64,000 bases of DNA, from contig NZ_CP078078.1 in the NCBI RefSeq assembly GCF_023101205.1, forward strand, positions 2,675,411 to 2,739,410, written 5' to 3'. The translations under genes and the position numbers were made by a program. The stretch is from Microbacterium aurugineum. GTDB lineage: Bacteria > Actinomycetota > Actinomycetes > Actinomycetales > Microbacteriaceae. The notes beneath the pieces were generated by a model, which saw only the letters and a program-made list of their open reading frames with translations, ran no database searches and had not been told where the DNA came from. Below are positions 56,242-64,000 of the stretch, piece after piece; the first letter of the stretch is position 1; each line of letters starts with the position of its first letter.

Positions 56242-57912
56242 TCAGCCGGCGATGTCGACCGGTGAGCCCGGGCCCCAGGGGATGCCGAGGAGGAACCAGA
56301 CCACGTACAGCGCCGTCCAGGAGAGCAGCATCCACACCGCATACGGGATCATCAGGGCGATGATCGTGCCGATACCCGCCTCCTTCTTGTAACGCTGCGC
56401 CACGGTGACCATGAACGGCAGGTAGACCATCAGCGGCGTGAGCACGTTCACGGGCGAGTCCCCCACCCGGTAGGCGGCGAGGAGCGTCTGCGGTGCCACG
56501 TCGAGCGACGCGAAGATCGGGATGAACACCGGCGCGAAGATCACCCACTTGGGCACGAGCCCCGGGAGGATGAAGTCCAGGATCACGATCACGACGATGA
56601 ACGCGAGCAGCAGGACGATGGCGGGGACACTCGCCTGCTCCAGCAGCTCGGCGGCCGAGACCGCGGCGACGGTCGGGAGATTGGTCCAGTTGAACAGCGC
56701 GATGAACTGGGCGATCATCAGGAACATCACCAGCAGACCGCCCAGACTCGCGAACGTCTTGGCGATCGCACGGACGGTGGCCGTTCCGCCTCGCAGCGTC
56801 CTCGCCCCCGCGCCGTAGGCGACGCCGCACACCAGGAAGGCGAGGGAGATGAGGAACACCAGGCTGGCCATGAAGGGCGTCGTGCCGATGATCGCGCCGG
56901 TCTCCGGGTCACGCAGCGGTGCGCCGGGTGGCAGGGTCAGCGCGAGGACCAGGGCGACGAACCCCAGCAGCGCCCAGAACGAGAACTTCAGCCCGCGGGC
57001 CTCGGCATCGTGGTCGACGCCTTCGGCCTCATCCGCGATCGTCATGTCTCTGCGGTCGTAGGAGCCCAGACGTTTCTCGGTGACGAACACCGTCACCAGG
57101 AGCGCCACCGTGGCGAGCAGGAAGGTCGACACGATCCCGAAGTAGAAGTTCTGCGTCACCTCGATCGGCTGCATCCCGGCGCTGACGAGCACCTCATTGG
57201 TGATCTCGGTGAGCATGCTGTCGCTAGGCGTGATCAGGAGATTCGCCCCGAAGGCCGCGCCGACACCGGCGAACGCGCCGGCGAGGCCGGCCAGCGGATG
57301 CCGCCCGACGGTGAGGAAGGCTGCGGCGGCGAGCGGCACGAGGATCAGGTAGCCGGCATCCGTCGCCACCGACGACAGCACACCGACGAAGATCAGGATG
57401 AACGCGAGCCAACGGCGCGGGGCCACTTTCACGACGCGACGGATCATCGCGCCCATCAACCCCGCGTGCTCTGCCACACCGACGCCCGCCATCGCGATGA
57501 GCACGACGGCGACCACACCGAAGCCCGCGAAGTTGTCGACGAAGGAGGAGAAGAAGAAGCGGATGCCGTCGATCGAGAGCAGGTTGCGCACCTCGAAGGT
57601 GCGCTCCTCGATCGTGTAGTCGGGGATCTCGGCGGGCATCCCGGTGGTGGTGTCATAGATCTGCCAGTTGCCACCGAACTGCTCGTTGACCTGGGAGAAC
57701 TCTTCCTTCGGAACGGGGATCACGACATCGTCGGTGACCGACACCCCGATCCACGCGAGGACCGCGGAGAGCACGGCGATGAGGCCGATCAGGTAGACGA
57801 ACATGATCGTCGGATCCGGCACCTTGTTGCCGACCTTCTCGATCCAGTTCAGGAACCCTTTGTCCCCGGCATCGGGGGTGCTCGACGACTTCTCCGTAGC
57901 CATAGCCCCCAT
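56242..57912 (-). CDS. AbgT-family transporter
   Basis: The 556-residue protein has 9-11 helices and AbgT hallmarks: 'NWIEKVGNKVPDPTIMFVYLIGLIAVLSA' near the start, 'GAAFGANLLITPSDSMLTEITNE' and 'YRVGDSPVNVLTPLMVYLPF'. E. coli AbgT imports p-aminobenzoyl-glutamate; MtrF and YdaH export sulfonamides, so direction is not settled. Start choice is uncertain: ATG 57912 or, 3 codons on, ATG 57903; neither has a well-placed ribosome-binding site. It heads a likely operon with the aminopeptidase. Confidence 0.9.
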   Translation of the reverse strand: MGAMATEKSSSTPDAGDKGFLNWIEKVGNKVPDPTIMFVYLIGLIAVLSAVLAWIGVSVTDDVVIPVPKEEFSQVNEQFGGNWQIYDTTTGMPAEIPDYTIEERTFEVRNLLSIDGIRFFFSSFVDNFAGFGVVAVVLIAMAGVGVAEHAGLMGAMIRRVVKVAPRRWLAFILIFVGVLSSVATDAGYLILVPLAAAAFLTVGRHPLAGLAGAFAGVGAAFGANLLITPSDSMLTEITNEVLVSAGMQPIEVTQNFYFGIVSTFLLATVALLVTVFVTEKRLGSYDRRDMTIADEAEGVDHDAEARGLKFSFWALLGFVALVLALTLPPGAPLRDPETGAIIGTTPFMASLVFLISLAFLVCGVAYGAGARTLRGGTATVRAIAKTFASLGGLLVMFLMIAQFIALFNWTNLPTVAAVSAAELLEQASVPAIVLLLAFIVVIVILDFILPGLVPKWVIFAPVFIPIFASLDVAPQTLLAAYRVGDSPVNVLTPLMVYLPFMVTVAQRYKKEAGIGTIIALMIPYAVWMLLSWTALYVVWFLLGIPWGPGSPVDIAG

Positions 57913-57945
57913 GATCCTGTCGAGCGAGAAGCTCCCACAAGACCA

Positions 57946-57963
57946 CCCCCTAGAACTAGGGGG
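57946..57963. promoter_or_regulatory. Perfect palindrome CCCCCTAG-AA-CTAGGGGG
   Basis: Arms 57946-57953 and 57956-57963 match exactly across a 2-nt centre. It lies between the divergent AbgT and SLC13 genes, just upstream of the presumed -35 region of the latter, as an operator would. The regulator is unknown. Confidence 0.75.
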
Positions 57964-57987
57964 GTCGCCGCGATGCGAGCGTCGCCC

Positions 57988-57993
57988 TATCGT
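57988..57993 (+). promoter_or_regulatory. Leaderless -10 box for the SLC13-type gene
   Basis: TATCGT, 6 nt before the GTG at 58000. Confidence 0.5.
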
Positions 57994-57999
57994 GGGGCC

Positions 58000-59568
58000 G
58001 TGGACCCGATCATCGCGACGTTCGTCATCCTGCTCTGCGCAGTGATCGCGTTCGTCTCGAATCGCATCCCGCTCGGCGTCGTGGCCGTCGGGGTCTCGGT
58101 CGCCCTCTACCTGACCGGGGTGCTCGATCTGACCTCCGCCCTCGCCGGGTTCGGCGATCCGACCGTGCTCTTCATCGCCTCCCTGTTCGTGGTGAGCGAG
58201 GCTCTGGAGTCGACGGGCATCATCGCCTGGGCCGGACAGGAGGTCGTGGCCCGCTCCGGAACCGGCCGCGCGCGCCTGCTCCTCACGATCGGGCTGCTGG
58301 CCGCCGCGATGACCGCGGTCATCAGCGTGAACGGATCGGTGGCCGCGCTCCTGCCCCTGGTCGTGGTCGTCGCGGCGCGCGCCGGGATCCGCCCGTCTCA
58401 GATGCTGATGCCGCTCGCGTTCTCCGCGCACGCCGGCTCGATGCTCGCTCTCACCGGCACACCGGTCAACATCATCGTGTCCGAGGTCGCCGCCGACAGC
58501 GGTGCCCGCCCGTTCGGGTTCTTCGAGTTCGCCCTCGCCGGGCTTCCGCTTCTGGTGGGGACACTGGCCATCATCCTGCTGCTCGGCAACCGGCTGCTGC
58601 CCGAACGGACCCCGGCGTCGGCACCGATCGACCTCGAACGCCTCGCCTCGACGTTGCGATCCGACTACGCGATCTCGCCCGACCGCGCCTTGGTCTCGGC
58701 GTCGCGAGGGGTCGCCGAGGTCGTGGTGCCGCCGCGTTCCGTGTTGATCGGCCTGCATGTCTTCCCCGGTATGTGCACGCCGTCGGGCGATCTCGTCGTG
58801 CTCGGAGTGCGACGAGGGCAGGAGGCGCTCGACGAGTCGGGCACCGACCTGCAGGCGGGAGATGCGCTGCTCCTCGACGGGTCCTGGGACGACCTGCACC
58901 GGCACACCTCGAAGCGCGACGAAGTTCTGGTCGTCGATGCGCCGCTCACCCTGCGCCGCTCGGTCCCGCTCGGAGTCGGTGCCAAGCGTACGGCCGTGAT
59001 CCTGCTCGCGATGATCGTCTTGCTCGCGACCGGCATCGTGCCCGCCGCGATCGCGGGGCTCCTCGCAGCCGGTGCCCTGATCCTGACGAGGGTGGTGTCG
59101 ATCACCCGGGCGTACCGGGCGATCTCCTGGACGACGGTCATCCTGGTCGCCGGCATGATCCCGCTCTCGACCGCGTTCCAGGAGACCGGCGCCGCGCAGC
59201 TCATCGCCGACGGCCTGCGCTCGTTCCTGGGCACGGCCGGCCCGCATGCCGCCGTCGCGGTGATCGTGCTCATCACGCTGGTGCTCGGGCAGCTCATCAG
59301 CAACACCGCGACCGTGCTCATCGTGGCCCCGGTGGCGGTCGCTCTCGCCGCCGCGATGGAGGCGTCGGTGCTGCCGTTCCTGATGGCCCTCACGATCGCG
59401 GGTGCGGCCTCGTTCCTCACCCCGGTCGCGACGCCGGCGAACCTGATGGTGATGGAACCCGGCGGCTACCGCTTCGGGGACTACGCGCGCTTCGGCTGGC
59501 CCCTGATGATCCTGTTCTTCGGCGTCGCCGTCTTCTACGTCCCCCTGATCTGGCCGTTCACGGGCTGA
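58000..59568 (+). CDS. SLC13/DASS-type anion transporter with RCK_C domain
   Basis: The 522-residue protein has about ten helices arranged as two halves, each with a conserved loop: 'SAHAGSMLALTGTPVNIIVSE' (SNTxxTP-like) in the first and 'ISNTATVLIVAPVAVALA' in the second. Between them (about residues 215-300) lies a TrkA-C/RCK_C regulatory domain. Such proteins move dicarboxylates, sulfate or citrate with Na+. I chose GTG 58000 because of the adjacent TATCGT box; an in-frame ATG further upstream (57973) is possible. Confidence 0.87.
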   Translation: MDPIIATFVILLCAVIAFVSNRIPLGVVAVGVSVALYLTGVLDLTSALAGFGDPTVLFIASLFVVSEALESTGIIAWAGQEVVARSGTGRARLLLTIGLLAAAMTAVISVNGSVAALLPLVVVVAARAGIRPSQMLMPLAFSAHAGSMLALTGTPVNIIVSEVAADSGARPFGFFEFALAGLPLLVGTLAIILLLGNRLLPERTPASAPIDLERLASTLRSDYAISPDRALVSASRGVAEVVVPPRSVLIGLHVFPGMCTPSGDLVVLGVRRGQEALDESGTDLQAGDALLLDGSWDDLHRHTSKRDEVLVVDAPLTLRRSVPLGVGAKRTAVILLAMIVLLATGIVPAAIAGLLAAGALILTRVVSITRAYRAISWTTVILVAGMIPLSTAFQETGAAQLIADGLRSFLGTAGPHAAVAVIVLITLVLGQLISNTATVLIVAPVAVALAAAMEASVLPFLMALTIAGAASFLTPVATPANLMVMEPGGYRFGDYARFGWPLMILFFGVAVFYVPLIWPFTG

Positions 59569-59584
59569 CCGCCTCCCGCCGGGA

Positions 59585-60220
59585 TCAGCTGGGCTGCAGG
59601 ACCAGTCCGTCCTCCACCGCGCGACGGAAGAGGTCGACCTTCGTCGGCGCCGCCCGGTCGACCGCGGCGTACTTCGCGCGGATGCGACGGATGTGATCGA
59701 GCACGGTCTCCCGCGACAGGAACAGGGCCTGTGCGACCTGCTCGGCCGTCTCGCCGGAGGCGTACAGCGACAGCACCTCGGACTCACGGGGGCTGAGATG
59801 CGCAGCGACGAACCGGCGGTCCGCATCGAGCGCTGCCGCCCATTCGGTCGTCGCCACGACCTGCCCCTGAGCAGCGCGTCGCACCGACGCGGTGATGACC
59901 TCGAGCGAGTCCGACTTGGCGATCATCCCCGAGGCACCCGCACGCACCGCCTCGCGGAGCCGTTGCGACTCGTCCCCCGAGGTGTACGCGAGGATGCTCG
60001 CCGCGAGGCACTGGAGCGTCCGGATGTTCTCCGCCGGGGTCGAACCATCGGAGAGGGCGAGGTCGAGCAGGACCACATCGAGCCTCCGTGCACGGCGCGC
60101 GACCTCGTTCGCGGTCGCACCGCTGGCTGCGACACGGATGCCGCCGCTGCGGTTGAGGATGGTCACGATCCCGAACAGCATCGCGGGATGATCTTCAACG
60201 ATTCCGACGAGGACGGGCAT
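59585..60220 (-). CDS. Orphan NarL/LuxR-family response regulator
   Basis: The 211-residue protein has a receiver domain with Asp53 (VVLLDLALSDGS) and Glu9-Asp10 for metal binding, and a C-terminal LuxR domain (about 140-195, 'LSPRESEVLSLYASGETAEQVAQ'). No histidine kinase is adjacent. ATG 60220 follows CAGGAG. It converges with the SLC13-type gene, 16 bp away; it might bind the CTAG palindrome, but nothing links them directly. Confidence 0.9.
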   Translation of the reverse strand: MPVLVGIVEDHPAMLFGIVTILNRSGGIRVAASGATANEVARRARRLDVVLLDLALSDGSTPAENIRTLQCLAASILAYTSGDESQRLREAVRAGASGMIAKSDSLEVITASVRRAAQGQVVATTEWAAALDADRRFVAAHLSPRESEVLSLYASGETAEQVAQALFLSRETVLDHIRRIRAKYAAVDRAAPTKVDLFRRAVEDGLVLQPS

Positions 60221-60302
60221 GTGGGACTCCTGCCGTGGGCGCTCCCTTGCGATGAGCATACAACTGCGCATCGGTGCACCGGGGGCGATACTCCGGACGC
60301 AC

Positions 60303-60340
60303 GAGACCCGTCCGCGCGGATGGTGCCGCGGACGGGTCTC
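60303..60340 (-). terminator. Terminator of the cytochrome c maturation operon
   Basis: GAGACCCGTCCGCG (60303-60316) pairs perfectly with CGCGGACGGGTCTC (60327-60340) around a 10-nt loop. The 14-bp stem lies 22 bp past the resC stop on the minus strand. Confidence 0.85.
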
Positions 60341-60361
60341 GGTGTCGTTACGAGAGTCGGG

Positions 60362-61336
60362 TCAGCTCAGACCGGAGTACGCGTGCAGGCCCTTGAAGAA
60401 CACATTCACGATCGTGAAGTTGAAGATCACGGCGGAGAAGCCCACGATCGCCAGCCACGCCGAAGGGTTGCCGCGCCAGCCGCGGGTCGCACGGGCGTGG
60501 ATGTAGCCGGCATAGAGGACCCAGATCACGAACGTCCAGGTCTCCTTCACGTCGAAGCCCCAGAAACGGCTCCAGGCGTAGTACGCCCAGATCGAACCGG
60601 CGATGAGGGTGAAGGTCCAGAGGATGAAGCCGATGATCGTGAACATGTACGCCAGGCTCTCCAGGCGTACCGCGTTGGGGAAGGTCCGGAGGAAGCCGGG
60701 ACCGGTCTTCGTGGCACCTTCGCCGACGAGTCTCTCACGACGCGACTGCATGAGCTGGATCACCGAGAGCGCGAACGCGAGGGCGAAGAAGGCCGTCGCG
60801 AGAGAGGCCACGAACACGTGGATGACGAGCCACACGCTCTTCAGCGGGTCCATCAACGGAGAGACATCGACGTAGAAGTTCGTCGCCCCCAGGCCGAGCA
60901 GCACGACGACGAGTCCTGTGATGAAAGTGCCGAGGAACCGCAGGTCGATGCGGGTGAGCACCACGAGGTACACCGCGATGATGAGCAACGTGCCCATCAT
61001 CGCGAATTCGTACAGGTTCGCCCACGGCACGCGCCCCGCCGCGATGCCGCGGGTGACGGTGGCGGCGAGCTGAAAGAGGAATCCGAGCACCGTCAGCGAG
61101 GTGCCGATCCGCGCCATCACGAATCGCTGCGGGGCGGCGACCGCACCGGAGGCCTCGCCGGATGCCGGGACGCTCCCCCCAGAGGCTCCGACGAGCACCT
61201 GCTCGCGGACGGTGAGCGCGTCGGCCGTCGCCTGCGAGCGCCGCGCGAGATCGAAGGCGTAGGCCACGAAGGCCGCCGCGTAGATCGCGATCGCCGTCCA
61301 GAGCAGGACCGGCGAGATCACGTTGAGCTCGAGCAT
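60362..61336 (-). CDS. resC: Cytochrome c biogenesis protein ResC/CcsB (CcsA type)
   Basis: The 324-residue membrane protein has about eight helices and the haem-handling motif 'WAYYAWSRFWGFDVKETW' (about 254-271), a variant of the WWD domain with FD in place of WD. With ResB it carries haem across the membrane and attaches it to apocytochrome c (System II). Starts 4 bp after resB, with which it functions. Confidence 0.94.
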   Translation of the reverse strand: MLELNVISPVLLWTAIAIYAAAFVAYAFDLARRSQATADALTVREQVLVGASGGSVPASGEASGAVAAPQRFVMARIGTSLTVLGFLFQLAATVTRGIAAGRVPWANLYEFAMMGTLLIIAVYLVVLTRIDLRFLGTFITGLVVVLLGLGATNFYVDVSPLMDPLKSVWLVIHVFVASLATAFFALAFALSVIQLMQSRRERLVGEGATKTGPGFLRTFPNAVRLESLAYMFTIIGFILWTFTLIAGSIWAYYAWSRFWGFDVKETWTFVIWVLYAGYIHARATRGWRGNPSAWLAIVGFSAVIFNFTIVNVFFKGLHAYSGLS

Positions 61337-61340
61337 GGTG

Positions 61341-63125
<1,785 letters not shown>

Positions 63126-63177
63126 GGTGTTCTCTGTGCGGGGGTTCTTCTCGGGGCTGGTGGATTTCGCGGCGCGA

Positions 63178-63957
63178 TCAGAGCGGGAGGATGACACTGC
63201 CGATCACCGCCATCAGCCGGGACATGATCTCGGTCCACAGGCCGGTGGCCATCAGGACGCCGAGGACGATCAGCATCACTCCGCCGATGACGTTCACCGT
63301 GCGGATGTGACGACGGAGGAAGCCGACCGCCTTCGTCGCCCACCCGAACCCGAGCGCGACGAGGAGGAACGGGATGCCGAGTCCGAGCGAGTAGGCGAGG
63401 CCCAGGAAGCCCGCACGCACCGGATCTCCGGCATTGAAGGAGAGGGCGATGATGGCGGCGAGCGTCGGCCCCATGCACGGGGCCCAGCCGATGCCGAGGG
63501 CGATACCGAGCAGCGGGGCTCCGACGATGCCGGCCCGCGAGTCGACATGGAAGCGGAACTCCTTCTGCGCGAACCCGAACAGGCCCAGGAAAACCAATCC
63601 CATCCCGATGATGACCACGCCCAGGATGCGGGTGATCAGGTCACCCCACTGCAGGAGGAAGACACCGACCGTTCCACCGAGCACCGTGTAGGCGATGAAG
63701 ACGATCGTGAAGCCGAGGATGAACAGCAGCACGCCCATCACGAGACGACCGCGGGTCGCCGTCGCCTGGGTCGTCGTCTGCGCCTCCGCACCGGCGACCG
63801 TGGAGGACCGGGGCGCGACCGCACCGCCCAGGAACCCGAGGTAACCGGGGACCAGCGGGAGGACGCACGGGGACAGGAACGAGACGAGTCCCGCGAGCAT
63901 CGCGACCGGAATCGCGAGCCAGAGGGCTCCGGAGCCGATGATCGCGTCGGGGTTCAC
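63178..63957 (-). CDS. ccdA: Thiol-disulfide transporter CcdA
   Basis: The 259-residue protein has six helices and the two redox cysteines typical of CcdA: in 'SFLSPCVLPLVPGYLGF' (Cys31) and 'GIGWAPCMGPTLAAI' (about residue 161). It carries reducing equivalents from cytosolic thioredoxin to the outer face, keeping apocytochrome cysteines reduced. The GTG start follows GGGAGC. Its place before resB and resC fits a ResA-CcdA-ResB-ResC order. Confidence 0.95.
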   Translation of the reverse strand: MNPDAIIGSGALWLAIPVAMLAGLVSFLSPCVLPLVPGYLGFLGGAVAPRSSTVAGAEAQTTTQATATRGRLVMGVLLFILGFTIVFIAYTVLGGTVGVFLLQWGDLITRILGVVIIGMGLVFLGLFGFAQKEFRFHVDSRAGIVGAPLLGIALGIGWAPCMGPTLAAIIALSFNAGDPVRAGFLGLAYSLGLGIPFLLVALGFGWATKAVGFLRRHIRTVNVIGGVMLIVLGVLMATGLWTEIMSRLMAVIGSVILPL

Positions 63958-63973
63958 AACGCTCCCGAGGTAC

Positions 63974-64000
63974 TCACGAGTCCTCCGCGAGCGCGTCCTT
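63974..64000 (-). CDS. C-terminal end of an upstream gene (partial)
   Basis: The minus strand carries eight in-frame codons ending in TGA (last residues KDALAEDS), 16 bp before ccdA. The rest lies outside the window. In this operon type the upstream gene is usually a TlpA/ResA-like thioredoxin, but these residues are too few to confirm that. Confidence 0.4.
   Translation of the reverse strand, partial: KDALAEDS

Noticed and set aside
57010..57999. A long plus-strand extension in frame upstream of the SLC13-type gene, opposite the AbgT gene
   Set aside because: It runs antisense to a well-supported AbgT gene, is Asp/Glu/His/Arg-biased, and crosses the palindrome and promoter; the true start is near 58000.

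Overview
The window looks like a chromosomal segment of a high-GC actinobacterium, most likely Microbacteriaceae and close to Microbacterium. This rests on the actinobacterial-type RpoB/RpoC, a menaquinone pathway (menE, menB, menC), a System II cytochrome c maturation operon (ccdA-resB-resC), several carbohydrate ABC importers with LacI or RpiR regulators, and many genes that appear to be transcribed without a leader. The assignment is inferred from protein character; no database search was run. Most genes are on the minus strand.

Layout. 1-950: nearly gene-free sequence with one small zinc-ribbon-like ORF, ending at the 3' end of tRNA-Met; it could be the edge of an integrated element. 957-5.9 kb: tRNA-Met, tRNA-Thr, an M23 peptidase, an inositol-monophosphatase-family enzyme coupled to a membrane protein, an enoyl-CoA hydratase and an FBP zinc protein. 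5.9-11.3 kb: a LacI-controlled sugar operon (LacI, binding protein, two permeases, GH32/43-like hydrolase). 11.4-14.1 kb: a BASS transporter, a lipoprotein, tRNA-Tyr and a PfkB kinase. 14.3-21.8 kb: rpoB-rpoC with a clear sigma70-type promoter. 22-27.4 kb: an oligopeptide ABC importer. 27.6-34 kb: a KDG-kinase-like gene and a second sugar operon (binding protein, two permeases, GH3 NagZ-like enzyme, RpiR regulator) that suggests cell-wall amino-sugar or chito-oligosaccharide use. 34.2-38.7 kb: LCP protein, spermidine-synthase-like protein, TPR, SprT-like, DUF3054 and ComB-like genes. 38.7-42.8 kb: a two-component system beside an FtsX-type ABC exporter. 42.9-48.3 kb: a methyltransferase, menE-menB, a PadR/HAAS pair and menC. 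48.4-54 kb: a TetR repressor divergent from an MMPL transporter coupled to a YhgE/Pip protein. 54-60.2 kb: a 2H phosphoesterase, leucyl aminopeptidase downstream of an AbgT transporter, a divergent SLC13-type transporter and an orphan NarL-type regulator. 60.3-64 kb: resC, resB, ccdA and the end of an upstream gene.

Points I would look at first. (i) The MMPL transporter carries a C-terminal domain that resembles an ABC ATPase but lacks the Walker A lysine and other key motifs, and it overlaps a YhgE/Pip gene; both are preceded by two tandem perfect palindromes. (ii) RpoB has Asn at the position of E. coli His526 and Ala at that of Ser522, inside the rifampicin-resistance cluster. (iii) About a dozen genes have a TAnnnT hexamer 6-7 nt before the start codon, with TAGGCT recurring. 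(iv) Several regulatory hairpins and palindromes are visible: a stem that masks the ribosome-binding site of the M23 gene, a 12-bp stem between rpoB and rpoC, paired GGATnATCC sites before the FtsX-type ABC operon, and CCCCCTAG-AA-CTAGGGGG between the AbgT and SLC13 genes.
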